64,000 nt of DNA from Pectobacterium sp. CFBP8739. GTDB taxonomy: Bacteria > Pseudomonadota > Gammaproteobacteria > Enterobacterales > Enterobacteriaceae. How positions within the stretch are numbered: position 1 is the first letter of the stretch; each line of letters begins with the position of its first letter. Below are positions 30,024 through 39,542 of the stretch, piece by piece. The position numbers were made by a program, and so were the translations under genes. The notes beneath the pieces were generated by a model. It worked only from the letters and a program-made list of their open reading frames with translations, was not told the origin of the DNA and ran no database searches. The stretch lies in assembly GCF_013449375.1 (NCBI RefSeq), contig NZ_JACDRR010000011.1:275216-339215 (forward strand). Reading direction: 5' to 3'.

Positions 30024-31193
30024 ATGTTAGAACTGCTGTTTCTGTTGCTGCCCGTGGCCGCCGCGTACGGCTGGTACATGGGGCGCAGAAGTGCGCAGCA
30101 GGACAAAGATCAGGAGTCCAACCGCCTGTCCCGAGAGTATGTCACCGGGGTTAACTTCCTGTTGTCCAACCAGCAGGATAAGGCGGTTGAGCTGTTCCTC
30201 GACATGCTCAAGGATGACAGCAACACCTTTGAAGCCCACCTCACGCTCGGTAACCTGTTTCGTTCGCGCGGCGAAGTTGACCGTGCGATTCGCATCCATC
30301 AGGCGCTGACTGAAAGCGCATCCTTAACCTTTGAACAACGTCTGCTGGCGGTGCAGCAACTGGGCCGTGACTATATGGTCGCAGGGCTGTATGACCGCGC
30401 CGAAGAAAGTTTCAACCAGTTGGTGGATGAAGAAGATTTTCGACGCAGTGCCTTGCAGCAGCTCTTGCAGATCTATCAGGCGACCAGCGATTGGCCGACC
30501 GCGATTGATGTGGCGGAAAAACTGGTCAAGATGGGAAAAGACCAGCTTCGCGTAGACATCGCGCATTTTTACTGTGAATTGGCACTGTTGGCGATGGGCA
30601 GCGACGATCTGGATAAGGCATTAACGCTCTTGAAAAAAGGGGCGACGGCGGACAGTCAGTGTGCCCGTGCGTCTATCATGATGGGTCGCATCTACATGGC
30701 GCAGCAGGATTATTCACGCGCCGTGGATGCCTTGCGACAGGTTATCGAGCAGGATAAAGATCTAGTCAGTGAAACGCTGCCGATGTTGCAAGAGTGCTAT
30801 CAGTATTTAGATAAGCCTTTGGATTGGGCGAATTTCCTCAAACGCTGTGTAGAAGAAAATACCGGTGCGACGGCGGAATTGATGCTTGCCGACATCCTTG
30901 AAAGAGAGGAGGGGGCTGAGGTTGCACAGGCTTATATCAATCGCCAGCTTCAGCGTCACCCCACAATGCGCGTATTCCATCGCCTGATGGATTTTCATCT
31001 GCATGAAGCGGAAGACGGACGAACAAAAGAAAATCTTCAAGGGTTGCGTGACATGGTGGGCGAACAGATTCGCACCAAACCCCGCTACAGTTGCCGCAAG
31101 TGTGGTTTCACGTCTCAATCACTCTATTGGCAGTGTCCTTCCTGCCGTACCTGGGCTAGCATCAAGCCGATCCGTGGACTCGATGGCCAGTAA
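30024..31193 (+). CDS. lapB: lipopolysaccharide assembly protein B
   Basis: 389 aa: an N-terminal membrane anchor (residues 1-17), a long array of TPR repeats (about 35-320) and a C-terminal rubredoxin-type metal domain with CRKCG and CPSC. LapB is an inner-membrane scaffold that presents LpxC to the FtsH protease and coordinates LPS assembly; it is essential or nearly so in enterobacteria. Twelve bp after lapA with AAGGA binding site. Order lapA-lapB-pyrF-yciH-osmB is as in E. coli. Confidence 0.97.
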   Translation: MLELLFLLLPVAAAYGWYMGRRSAQQDKDQESNRLSREYVTGVNFLLSNQQDKAVELFLDMLKDDSNTFEAHLTLGNLFRSRGEVDRAIRIHQALTESASLTFEQRLLAVQQLGRDYMVAGLYDRAEESFNQLVDEEDFRRSALQQLLQIYQATSDWPTAIDVAEKLVKMGKDQLRVDIAHFYCELALLAMGSDDLDKALTLLKKGATADSQCARASIMMGRIYMAQQDYSRAVDALRQVIEQDKDLVSETLPMLQECYQYLDKPLDWANFLKRCVEENTGATAELMLADILEREEGAEVAQAYINRQLQRHPTMRVFHRLMDFHLHEAEDGRTKENLQGLRDMVGEQIRTKPRYSCRKCGFTSQSLYWQCPSCRTWASIKPIRGLDGQ

Positions 31194-31376
31194 CGTTTCA
31201 CGATATTCTGTGAATGTTATTTAACGTACTTTAGTTACAACATACTAATAGGTGTTCACTGATTTCCGTTCCAGCCCGCCACTTTAACCGCATTGGTCTT
31301 CAGGCGGCTGGGATTTCAGGGGCGGGGCATGTAGAATGCGGCGGGAATTTTGGCTTCGCAAGAGACTGGGTGACGA

Positions 31377-32120
31377 ATGAAAAACGAGAATCTACAGCAA
31401 AATAATCAAACGGTATCATCCCCAATTGTGGTCGCGTTGGACTATGCCAGTCAGCAGGCGGCGTTATCGTTTGTTGACCGTATCGATCCGCAGGATTGCC
31501 GTTTGAAGGTAGGCAAAGAGATGTTTACCTTGTTCGGGCCGCAGTTCGTGCAGACGCTACAACAGCGCGGCTTTGATGTATTTCTCGATCTGAAATTCCA
31601 CGATATCCCGAACACTGTCGCTCACGCCGTTGCGGCCGCGGCCGATCTTGGCGTGTGGATGGTGAATGTCCACGCCAGCGGTGGTTCGCGTATGATGGCG
31701 GCGGCAAAAGAGGCGCTGGTGCCGTTTGGTAACGATGCACCGCTGTTGATTGCCGTGACCGTGCTAACCAGCATGGACGAAGACGATCTGCGCGGACTTG
31801 GTATTACCGTCAGTCCTGCGGAACAGGCGGAAAGACTGGCGGTGTTAACGCATAACAGCGGGCTGGATGGTGTGGTGTGTTCCGCGCATGAAGCCCAGCG
31901 GTTGAAGCAGGTATGCGGCCAGGAATTCAAGTTGGTCACGCCTGGAATTCGTCCAGCGGGCAGCGATGTTGGCGATCAGCGCCGTATCATGACGCCGATT
32001 CAGGCGCAGCAGGCTGGCGTAGATTATATGGTGATTGGGCGTCCGATCACTCAATCGGTAGACCCGGCACAGACGCTGCGCGAGATTCGCGCCTCATTAT
32101 TAAACGGGGCGGCCTCATGA
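31377..32120 (+). CDS. pyrF: orotidine 5'-phosphate decarboxylase
   Basis: Last enzyme of UMP synthesis, 247 aa TIM barrel. Catalytic Asp-Lys-Asp array in [12 protein letters not shown], the phosphate-binding [17 protein letters not shown] and the substrate segment [12 protein letters not shown] are present. The stop codon overlaps the yciH start as ATGA, indicating coupled translation. Length equals E. coli PyrF. Confidence 0.98.
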   Translation: MKNENLQQNNQTVSSPIVVALDYASQQAALSFVDRIDPQDCRLKVGKEMFTLFGPQFVQTLQQRGFDVFLDLKFHDIPNTVAHAVAAAADLGVWMVNVHASGGSRMMAAAKEALVPFGNDAPLLIAVTVLTSMDEDDLRGLGITVSPAEQAERLAVLTHNSGLDGVVCSAHEAQRLKQVCGQEFKLVTPGIRPAGSDVGDQRRIMTPIQAQQAGVDYMVIGRPITQSVDPAQTLREIRASLLNGAAS

Positions 32121-32452
32121 ACCTGCGTCGTGACGAGAATAGCCAACTGGTTTACTCCACGGAAACCGGGCGTATTAAGCCGGAAGAGGAAAAGGTAGCT
32201 CGACCAAAAGGTGATGGTATCGTGCGTATCCAGCGTCAGACGAGCGGACGCAAAGGGAAGGGCGTATGCCTGATTAGCGGTCTTGATCTGGATGATGTCG
32301 CGCTGGATAAACTGGCGGCTGAATTGAAGAAAAAATGCGGCTGCGGCGGTTCAGTGAAAGACGGTGTGGTCGAAATCCAGGGAGATAAACGCGATCTGCT
32401 AAAACAGCTGCTGGAAGCGAAAGGCATGAAGGTTAAGCTGGCTGGTGGTTAA
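32117..32452 (+). CDS. yciH: SUI1-domain protein YciH (eIF1-like)
   Basis: 111-aa cytoplasmic protein with a C-terminal SUI1/eIF1 fold: [45 protein letters not shown] and the terminal [15 protein letters not shown]. coli YciH influences initiation fidelity in vitro, but its physiological role is unsettled. Starts four bases before the end of pyrF (ATGA overlap); the frame is open further into pyrF without a start site. Followed by a bidirectional terminator. Confidence 0.95.
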   Translation: MNLRRDENSQLVYSTETGRIKPEEEKVARPKGDGIVRIQRQTSGRKGKGVCLISGLDLDDVALDKLAAELKKKCGCGGSVKDGVVEIQGDKRDLLKQLLEAKGMKVKLAGG

Positions 32453-32490
32453 CACAGGCGGCCTAAAGCCTAAAGTATGGCGGGTATAAA

Positions 32491-32522
32491 AGCAGCAGGT
32501 TTACTCCCGTTAACCTGCTGCT
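32491..32522. terminator. bidirectional terminator between yciH and osmB
   Basis: Perfect 11-bp stem (agcagcaggtt / aacctgctgct) with a 10-base loop; T-rich on the right and A-rich on the left, suiting convergent genes. Confidence 0.85.
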
Positions 32523-32531
32523 ATCAATTTG

Positions 32532-32747
32532 TTATTTATCGACCTGACGGCCAATCAGCCCACCGATAGCGGCACCGCCTAGCGTTCCTAATGTTCCGCC
32601 ATTCGTTAAAATAGCCCCACCTACCGCACCGGCTCCGGCACCAATTGCGGTATTACGATCACGTTTAGACATGTTTGAACAGCCTGCGAGCGTAACAGCA
32701 AGCGTAATTGCCAGAGCGGCTGTCGCAAAACGTTTGTTTAATTTCAT
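32532..32747 (-). CDS. osmB: osmotically inducible lipoprotein OsmB
   Basis: 71-aa lipoprotein: signal peptide with lipobox TLAGC (C23), the SKRDRNTAIGAGAGAVGGAILTNGG stretch and a glycine-zipper tail GGAAIGGLIGRQVDK. Matches E. coli OsmB along its length. In E. coli it is induced by osmotic stress, stationary phase and the Rcs system; the 300-bp upstream region here probably carries those promoters. Convergent with yciH. Confidence 0.95.
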   Translation of the reverse strand: MKLNKRFATAALAITLAVTLAGCSNMSKRDRNTAIGAGAGAVGGAILTNGGTLGTLGGAAIGGLIGRQVDK

Positions 32748-33081
32748 CTTTTTTCCCCTTCTACTCTTGGTCTCACGTTTCTTGTGAGGAAATATCGAAC
32801 AATGTGCTTTTTACGGTATTAAATAAACAAACCGAGCCTTTTATCGCTTGATGATAAGTATAATCATCGGAAAAAACTGCAACAGGTAAAAATTCTTAAT
32901 TCCCCTGCATTATGTTAACGATAGCAATAATTGATAACTCTGGCTGTTTTTTGCACAACCCTGTGGTGTGTCTCTTTCTTTTTCCCATAGCAGAACACCG
33001 CTAGGTCTTTAGCGATTTAGCCCATAGCGACGCGCTCGTCAGGCCGCGAAAATGATGTCATCTCGCCGATGGGAGGCCGAC
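32748..33081. other. divergent intergenic region osmB / araD
   Basis: No gene seen in these 334 bp. AT-rich near osmB. Promoters for osmB (leftward) and araD (rightward) must lie here; I cannot place an AraC site with confidence. Confidence 0.55.
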
Positions 33082-33777
33082 ATGTTAGAAACGCTAAAAA
33101 AACAGGTGCTGGACGCCAATTTGGCCTTGCCGCAGCACAACCTAGTGACGTTTACGTGGGGAAATGTCAGCGCGGTGGATCGGCAGCGCGGCCTGATGGT
33201 GATCAAACCCTCCGGCGTGGAGTATTCAGCCATGACGCTTGAGGATATGGTGGTCGTTGAGCTGGAAAACGGCAAGGTAGTAGAAGGCACGAAGAAACCG
33301 TCGTCAGATACCGATACCCACCGTGTGTTATATCAGGCGTTTGTCGATATTGGCGGTATTGTGCATACCCATTCCCGCCATGCCACGATCTGGGCGCAGG
33401 CCGGTAAAGATATTCCCGCCTGGGGAACCACGCACGCAGACTACTTTTATGGTCCTATTCCCTGTACACGCTTGATGACAGATGATGAAATCAACGGTCG
33501 CTATGAGTGGGAAACCGGGCAAGTGATCGCCGAAACGTTCCAGCAGCGTGGCATTTCTCCGGTAGATGTCCCCGCCGTATTAGTTAACTCGCACGGCCCC
33601 TTTGCGTGGGGGAAAGATGCAGACAATGCGGTGCACAACGCCGTTGTTCTGGAAGAACTTGCCTACATGGGAATTTTCTCGCGCCAGTTAACGCCTCAAC
33701 TGGGCGAGATGCAGCAAACTCTGTTGGATAAACACTACTTACGCAAGCACGGTAAGAACGCATATTACGGACAATAA
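33082..33777 (+). CDS. araD: L-ribulose-5-phosphate 4-epimerase
   Basis: Class II aldolase-fold epimerase, 231 aa, converting L-ribulose-5-phosphate to D-xylulose-5-phosphate. It follows E. coli AraD closely throughout: [24 protein letters not shown], the zinc histidines in [29 protein letters not shown] and the C-terminal [14 protein letters not shown]. Start MLETLKKQ follows GGGAGG; ten upstream codons are ignored. Unlike E. coli, araB and araA are not adjacent, so the arabinose pathway is split, or the enzyme serves another pentose route. Terminator follows. Confidence 0.93.
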   Translation: MLETLKKQVLDANLALPQHNLVTFTWGNVSAVDRQRGLMVIKPSGVEYSAMTLEDMVVVELENGKVVEGTKKPSSDTDTHRVLYQAFVDIGGIVHTHSRHATIWAQAGKDIPAWGTTHADYFYGPIPCTRLMTDDEINGRYEWETGQVIAETFQQRGISPVDVPAVLVNSHGPFAWGKDADNAVHNAVVLEELAYMGIFSRQLTPQLGEMQQTLLDKHYLRKHGKNAYYGQ

Positions 33778-33813
33778 ACCAGCGTGATTCCTTTCACTTT
33801 CCATTTAAGTTAC

Positions 33814-33837
33814 ATAGCGCCGCAAATGCGGCGCTAT
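33814..33837 (+). terminator. araD terminator
   Basis: Perfect 10-bp stem (atagcgccgc / gcggcgctat) with an AAAT loop, followed by CGTTATT, 36 bp after the araD stop. Confidence 0.85.
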
Positions 33838-33900
33838 CGTTATTGATTAGCCAACCGTCCTCGTTGCTGAATAGCACGCCATAAAAAATCCCTCCATGAA

Positions 33901-33997
33901 GGATCATGCCGATCGTTTAAGAATCGAGATACCGTGGGCTACCACGGTGCGAGGTATCCCTGCGGGAACCTCATCACCGTGTTTCCCCCCTAAATTC
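33901..33997. repeat. dispersed hairpin-forming intergenic repeat, copy 1
   Basis: A roughly 95-bp segment shared with 45637-45735. Both copies read ATGCC..TCGTTTAAGA..CGAGATAC, then an imperfect stem around CCACGG, GCGAGG, CCCTG.GGGAACCTCAT and CCGTGTTTC. The inverted arms can fold into a long hairpin. This copy is also flanked by imperfect inverted ends (33889-33904 and 34007-34022, TCCCTCC / GGAGGGA), giving a MITE-like outline. Confidence 0.75.
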
Positions 33998-34038
33998 ACA
34001 AGCCTTATCCATGAAGGAGGGACAAGACGTGATGCCAT

Positions 34039-36102
34039 TTAAGGTTGTGCGCCGTCTCGTAAGACAATCGGGGTCTCTTTTGCCGTCGGCACATCGCTGT
34101 TCAGCGCACGGCGAATGACAAAGAATGCGGAAACCAGCATCGTTACTGCCACCAGCATGAAGAACCCACACAGCGCGGCGTTGATCTGGTTACTGAAGAC
34201 GATGGTTTCCATGTCTTTAATCGATTTAGCCGGGGCGATCAGGGTGTTTTGCTCAATACCCGCCGCGAAGCGTTTTGCCTGTGCCAGAAAACCGATGCTG
34301 GGCTTTTCATGGAAGATTTTTTGCCAGCCTGCCGTCATCGAGGTAATAAACAGCCAGGCGGTAGGGATGATAGTCACCCACGCATAGCGCTGTTTCTTCA
34401 TCTTAAACAACACCACGGTGCCGAGAATTAATGCCATCGAGGCTAGCATCTGGTTACCGATACCGAACAGCGGCCAGAGCGTGTTGATACCACCCAGCGG
34501 ATCGATAACCCCTTGGTACACGAAGAATCCCCAACCGGAAACGGCGACGGTCGTACCTGCCAGATTGCCTAACCAGGAGTGGCTGTTGGCCAGTTTGGGG
34601 ATCGCAATCCCAACCAGATCCTGCACCATGAAACGACAAGCGCGTGTTCCGGCATCCACTGCGGTCAGAATGAACAGGGCTTCAAACAAAATCGCGAAGT
34701 GATACCAGAATGCCATCATCGCCCGGCTGTTAAAGATCTCGGTGATGATGTAGGCCATGCCTACTGCGAAGGTTGGCGCACCGCCCGCGCGGGAGAGAAT
34801 CGAGGCCTCGCCCACGTCATTGGCTATCGCGCTCAGTTCCTGTGGGGTAATCACAAATCCCCAGCTATTGATAGCCTGCGAGGCGCTCTCAACCGTGGTA
34901 CCGATCAGGGCGGCAGGTGAGTTCATGGCAAAGTAGATGCCCGGTTCGATAACTGAAGCACAAATCAGCGCCATGATGGCGACGAAAGATTCCATTAACA
35001 TCGCGCCATAGCCAATGAAGCGGATATGACTTTCACGTTCAACCAGTTTCGGTGTAGTGCCGCTGGAAACCAAAGCATGGAAGCCCGAAATCGCGCCACA
35101 GGCGATGGTAATAAACAAGAAGGGGAATAACGAACCGGAGAAAACTGGGCCGGTGCCGTCAATAAAACGAGACACTGCGGGCATTTTCATTTCTGGCATT
35201 GCAAACATGATACCGAACGCGAGCCCGATAATGACCCCGATTTTCAGGAAGGTGGAGAGATAATCACGCGGTGCCAGCAGTAGCCAGACCGGCAGCACAG
35301 AGGCGATGAAGCCGTAAATCACCAAAACCCAGGTGAGCGACGTGCCTTTCAGCGTGAAGAGCGGCCCCCAGTAGGGGTGTGCGGCAATGTTACCGCCATA
35401 CACAATCGCCAACATCATCAGCACAAAACCGATGATAGACACTTCCGCGATTTTACCCGGACGTAAAAAGCGCATGTAAACGCCCATAAAGAGCGCGATA
35501 GGGATAGTCGCGGCGATGGTGAATAGCCCCCAAGGGCTTCCCGCCAATGCTTTAACGACCACCAGCGCCAGCGCCGAGAGAATGATGATCATCACACCCA
35601 GTGCGCCAAGCATGGTGATAATACCTGCGAACGTGCCCAGCTCCTGTTTTGCCATCTCTCCCAAAGAACGACCATCCCGACGAGTGGAGATAAACAGCAC
35701 CAGAAAATCCTGCACGGCGCCCGCCAACATGACGCCGACCAAAATCCAGATCGTACCGGGGAGGAAGCCCATTTGTGCGGCGAGAATCGGCCCGACTAGC
35801 GGTCCGGCTCCGGCGATGGCGGCGAAGTGGTGGCCGAACAGGACCCATTTATTGGTGGGAACGTAGTCTAGGCCGTCGTTATGACGCTCCGCCGGTGTCA
35901 GCCGGCGATCGTCGAGCTCAAAGACTTTTTTGGCGATAAACAGGCTGTAAAACCGATAGGCGATGCTGTAACACGATACCGCAGCGACGACTAACCACAC
36001 GGCATTGACGTGTTCACCGCGGCTCAGTGCCAGCGTGGCGAACGCAAAGGCGCCCGCCATGCCGACTAGCAGCCAGATCACAATGCTCTTTACGTTATTC
36101 AT
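34039..36102 (-). CDS. cstA: carbon starvation protein CstA (peptide/pyruvate transporter family)
   Basis: Large inner-membrane protein, 687 aa, with about 16-18 hydrophobic segments. Conserved CstA blocks: NDGLDYVPTNKWVLFGHHFAAIAGAGPLVGP, GAVQDFLVLF, PVWLLLAPRDYLSTFLKIG, ACGAISGFHALVSSGTTPK, DAGTRACRFMVQDL and GINTLWPLFGIGNQMLA. CstA and its paralogue BtsT take up peptides or pyruvate; the RYAWV..PTAWL..TAGWQK tail is closer to CstA. Start MNNVKSIV with GGAGCC upstream. A CRP-like site lies about 100 bp upstream, fitting carbon-starvation control. No small ybdD-like gene is seen after it. Confidence 0.93.
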   Translation of the reverse strand: MNNVKSIVIWLLVGMAGAFAFATLALSRGEHVNAVWLVVAAVSCYSIAYRFYSLFIAKKVFELDDRRLTPAERHNDGLDYVPTNKWVLFGHHFAAIAGAGPLVGPILAAQMGFLPGTIWILVGVMLAGAVQDFLVLFISTRRDGRSLGEMAKQELGTFAGIITMLGALGVMIIILSALALVVVKALAGSPWGLFTIAATIPIALFMGVYMRFLRPGKIAEVSIIGFVLMMLAIVYGGNIAAHPYWGPLFTLKGTSLTWVLVIYGFIASVLPVWLLLAPRDYLSTFLKIGVIIGLAFGIMFAMPEMKMPAVSRFIDGTGPVFSGSLFPFLFITIACGAISGFHALVSSGTTPKLVERESHIRFIGYGAMLMESFVAIMALICASVIEPGIYFAMNSPAALIGTTVESASQAINSWGFVITPQELSAIANDVGEASILSRAGGAPTFAVGMAYIITEIFNSRAMMAFWYHFAILFEALFILTAVDAGTRACRFMVQDLVGIAIPKLANSHSWLGNLAGTTVAVSGWGFFVYQGVIDPLGGINTLWPLFGIGNQMLASMALILGTVVLFKMKKQRYAWVTIIPTAWLFITSMTAGWQKIFHEKPSIGFLAQAKRFAAGIEQNTLIAPAKSIKDMETIVFSNQINAALCGFFMLVAVTMLVSAFFVIRRALNSDVPTAKETPIVLRDGAQP

Positions 36103-36200
36103 AACAACGGCTCCTTCGTTATTCAGAAAGGGTATAACGCGAGTGTTAATGCAATTTAACAATAGTGGGTTTAATGGTGAAGAGAAGGAAATGGATGAGA

Positions 36201-36222
36201 AAATGTGAGCGAAGGTGAATTT
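36201..36222 (-). promoter_or_regulatory. possible CRP site upstream of cstA
   Basis: One half is perfect (AAATGTGA); the other half is degenerate (GTGAATTT where TCACATTT is expected). It lies about 100 bp before the cstA start codon. Weak on its own. Confidence 0.3.
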
Positions 36223-36329
36223 TTGTAAAGAAAATTAAAGCCTAAACAAGGGGTAACGTGTTGACGCGGTAAAAAGGTGAAGCCCTGCAAGGGATAAGCA
36301 GGGCCTATACGCTTAAGACAACACATTTC

Positions 36330-37247
36330 TTAAGGCAGAACGTTTCCGGCGGCGCGGTAAATTTCGTACCACTCTTCGCGGCTGAGCGACAGCGTAGACG
36401 CTGCCGCGATATCACGGATACGTTCTGGGCTCATGGTGCCGATGATCACTTGCATCGCGGCAGGGTGACGCAAGATCCACGCAGTGGCGATCGCGGTATT
36501 GGTCACGTGATGTTGCTCGGCAATGTGATTAATCGTCGCGTTCAGCTTGGGAAATTTCTCATTATCGAGAAAAACTCCCTCAAAAAAGCCGTACTGGAAG
36601 GGGGACCAGGCCTGAATGGTCATGGTATTCAGGCGGCTGTATTCCAGAATGGCGCCATCGTGATTCACCGATGCCGGGTTCGTCATATTCACGTTAAAAC
36701 CCGCATCAATCATGCCCGTGTGCATGATGCTGAACTGCAATTGGTTGGCAATAAGCGGCTGGCGCACGGATTTTTTCAGTAGCTCAATCTGCAACGGATT
36801 CTGATTACTGACGCCAAAGTGACGTACTTTCCCGCTGCTTTCCAGTTCATCGAAGGCGGCGGCCACTTCATCGGGTTCAAACAGTGTGTCTGGACGATGC
36901 AGCAAGAGCGTATCAAGATAGTCGGTTTTTAAACGCTGTAGGCTGCCTTCAACGGAGGTGATGATATGTGCTTTAGAAAAATCAAAAAAGCCCTTACGAA
37001 TGCCGCATTTGGATTGCAGAAAAATCGTGTCCCGTTGGATAGACGTTTTCTGTAAACCGGCGGCGAAAATCTCTTCCGACAGACCAGAGCCATAGATATC
37101 GGCGTGATCGAAGAAATCGATGCCTGCTTCGACGGAAGCATTGAGGATGTCAGCCGCTTCATTCGTGCTTTTCTTCGCCATTCGCATACAGCCCAGCGCA
37201 ATGTTGGAAGCCTGTATCGCGGATGTGCCGATTGTGATTTTTTTCAT
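36330..37247 (-). CDS. aldo-keto reductase (YdhF-like)
   Basis: NADPH-dependent aldo-keto reductase, 305 aa TIM barrel. The catalytic tetrad is recognisable: D and Y in FDHADIYGSG, K in LQSKCGIRKG and H in LLLHRPD; the NADP-binding end has IGTMSPERI. Closest in style to E. coli YdhF; physiological substrate unknown. Start MKKITIGT follows AGGAGT; 36 upstream codons are open but unsupported. Lies 108 bp after rnb in the same direction and may be cotranscribed. Confidence 0.88.
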   Translation of the reverse strand: MKKITIGTSAIQASNIALGCMRMAKKSTNEAADILNASVEAGIDFFDHADIYGSGLSEEIFAAGLQKTSIQRDTIFLQSKCGIRKGFFDFSKAHIITSVEGSLQRLKTDYLDTLLLHRPDTLFEPDEVAAAFDELESSGKVRHFGVSNQNPLQIELLKKSVRQPLIANQLQFSIMHTGMIDAGFNVNMTNPASVNHDGAILEYSRLNTMTIQAWSPFQYGFFEGVFLDNEKFPKLNATINHIAEQHHVTNTAIATAWILRHPAAMQVIIGTMSPERIRDIAAASTLSLSREEWYEIYRAAGNVLP

Positions 37248-37355
37248 CGGGAACACTCCTGTTATAGGGAATAAACGATGATGACGCGCGGAGTCGTTCA
37301 CGATGAACGCCCGCGCGGAGAGGCTGCCCGCCGAGATGCATCGGCGGTATGACAC

Positions 37356-39290
37356 TTAGGCGGCTGGCTTTGCCACAACACTGCGGGTTTCCAGACGGAC
37401 TTCCGCGATGACGACGTCCAGCGTATCCCCTTGGCGATAGACGACTTCACCCTTCACGGCGAGTGTGCCCATTTCCTGACTGCACACCAGTTCATCGCGC
37501 ACGGCGTGGATAAAGGATGACGGGATAAAGGCGACTGCACCGTTATCCAACAGGCGGACACGCAGACCGCCGCGTGTGACATCAATGATTTCCGCATTGA
37601 AGCGCACATCGGTACCCGCTTTGTCGCTGAGGTAGCGAGCATATAACCAGTCGCCGACATCACGCTCGGCCATACGGTTAAGGCGGCGGCGTTCTGCCAG
37701 TTGTACCGTAACATCGTCCTGCGGTTTTTCCGCAGCCTGCCCTGTGATCACCGCTTTCAGCAAGCGGTGATTGACCATATCGCCGTATTTACGGATCGGG
37801 GATGTCCAGGTGGCATAGGCCTCCAGGCCCAGACCAAAATGCGGCCCCGGTGTGGTGCTGACTTCCGCGAAAGACTGGAAGCGACGAATACGGCTATCCA
37901 GGAACTGTGTCGGTAGGGCATCCAACTCGCGGCGCAGCTTACAGAACCCTTCCAGCGTCAACAGCGCCTGCGCGTCGGCCTGAATGCCGTGAGTGTCCAG
38001 TACCGCAACGGCCTGATCAATGGATGCCGGATCGAAGCCGTTATGGACGTTATAGATGCCAAAGCCCAGCTTATCGCGCAGCACAATGGCCGCACAGACG
38101 TTGGCGGCAATCATAGACTCTTCAACGATACGGTTGGCGATGCGGCGGTGTTCAACCACGATATCCAAGACATCGCCTTTTTCACCCAGCAGGAAGCGGT
38201 AATCAGGACGATCTTTAAACACCAGCGCGTGGGTGGTACGCCATTCGCTGCGCGCCAGACAGACGCGGTGCAGCAAACGAATTTGTTCAGCAATGGCATC
38301 ATTTTGCGGCTGCCATTCGCCTTGTTCTTCCAACCAGTCGGAGACATTGTCATACGCGAGCTTGGCTTTGGATTCGATCCAGGCGGCAAAGAAGTGAATA
38401 TCGTCACCCAGCGTACCGTCGGCGGCAATTGTCACGCGGCAAGCGAGCACAGGGCGGCGCTCGTCTGGGCGCAGTGAACAGATATCATCGGACAGCGAGC
38501 GCGGCAACATCGGGATGTTGAAGCCGGGCAGATAGTTGGTGAAGGCGCGCTGGCGGGCAATCTTGTCCAATTCGCTATCCGCGTCGACATAGGCGGTCGG
38601 ATCGGCAATCGCGATGGTTAATTGCAGTGAACCATCGCCGTTGTCCTGCACGTATAGCGCATCGTCCATATCTTCAGTGCTGGCGCTGTCGATAGTGACA
38701 AAGCTCAGCGCGGTCAGATCGTCGCGGACGAGTTCGCCGTCATGGCGTTCCGTTGCTTCAACGTCCGGCGCTGCACGCTCCAGATTATGCCGTGACAATG
38801 TCACCCACCACGGCACCAACGGGTCATCACCCGTGGTGATGTATTGCGTCAGTTCTGCATGAAATCCACGGTCGCCCTTCAGCGGGTGACGGCGCATTTC
38901 TGCCACCGCCCAATCACCTTCCTGAAAATTGTGCGTCACATCGCGCGCGGCGCGGCAGGGAATCGCATCTTTCAGCAGCGGATGGTCAGGCGTAATGGAT
39001 AAACGATCGTCTTTTTTATGAATGCGCCCAACAAATCGGGTCAGGAAGGGTTCGATGAGCGTTTCTGGCTCGACAATTTCCCGCTCTTTTTCGGTATGCA
39101 GGGTGGCGGTAATCCGGTCACCGTGCATCACTTTTTTCATATGCGGAGGGGGAATGAAATAGCTTTTTTGTCCGTCAGCTTCAAGAAAGCCAAATCCTTT
39201 ATCGGTGCCTTTGACGACACCTTCAACACGCGGTGTCTGAGAGTGAAGTTGCTGTTTTAGCTGTGCAAGCAGCGGATTATCTTGAAACAT
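37356..39290 (-). CDS. rnb: exoribonuclease II
   Basis: Processive 3'-5' exoribonuclease, 644 aa, same length as E. coli RNase II. Domain order: two N-terminal cold-shock domains ([23 protein letters not shown]), the RNB catalytic domain with the magnesium-binding aspartates in [12 protein letters not shown], the [14 protein letters not shown] and [19 protein letters not shown] blocks, and a C-terminal S1 domain. Degrades mRNA fragments in the cytoplasm. In E. coli rnb lies near osmB and fabI, which matches this window apart from inserted genes. Confidence 0.98.
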   Translation of the reverse strand: MFQDNPLLAQLKQQLHSQTPRVEGVVKGTDKGFGFLEADGQKSYFIPPPHMKKVMHGDRITATLHTEKEREIVEPETLIEPFLTRFVGRIHKKDDRLSITPDHPLLKDAIPCRAARDVTHNFQEGDWAVAEMRRHPLKGDRGFHAELTQYITTGDDPLVPWWVTLSRHNLERAAPDVEATERHDGELVRDDLTALSFVTIDSASTEDMDDALYVQDNGDGSLQLTIAIADPTAYVDADSELDKIARQRAFTNYLPGFNIPMLPRSLSDDICSLRPDERRPVLACRVTIAADGTLGDDIHFFAAWIESKAKLAYDNVSDWLEEQGEWQPQNDAIAEQIRLLHRVCLARSEWRTTHALVFKDRPDYRFLLGEKGDVLDIVVEHRRIANRIVEESMIAANVCAAIVLRDKLGFGIYNVHNGFDPASIDQAVAVLDTHGIQADAQALLTLEGFCKLRRELDALPTQFLDSRIRRFQSFAEVSTTPGPHFGLGLEAYATWTSPIRKYGDMVNHRLLKAVITGQAAEKPQDDVTVQLAERRRLNRMAERDVGDWLYARYLSDKAGTDVRFNAEIIDVTRGGLRVRLLDNGAVAFIPSSFIHAVRDELVCSQEMGTLAVKGEVVYRQGDTLDVVIAEVRLETRSVVAKPAA

Positions 39291-39542
39291 AGCGTCCAGA
39301 AATACGGTTGTGAATGGCTCAATTAGCGGTTCACAGTTTTACTCGAATCGGGTGCTGGCGGCAAGAATAATCGGGAAAAGGAGGCGCCCCCTTCAGCCGT
39401 ACAGGCGCGCATCAATTCGCGTCAAGTCAGCGCCGATCTGAACGTGTCCCCCAGCCGTGCACTCGACGGATTTCACTGCACGACAGGGGGAGCTTTTGAG
39501 GTGGCGACAGCCTAGTGGACAGATGTTCAGGCTATATGCAAT

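Noticed and set aside
34039..36102. BtsT (YjiY) pyruvate transporter instead of CstA
   Set aside because: Close paralogue, but the C-terminal third reads more like CstA; kept as CstA with this caveat.
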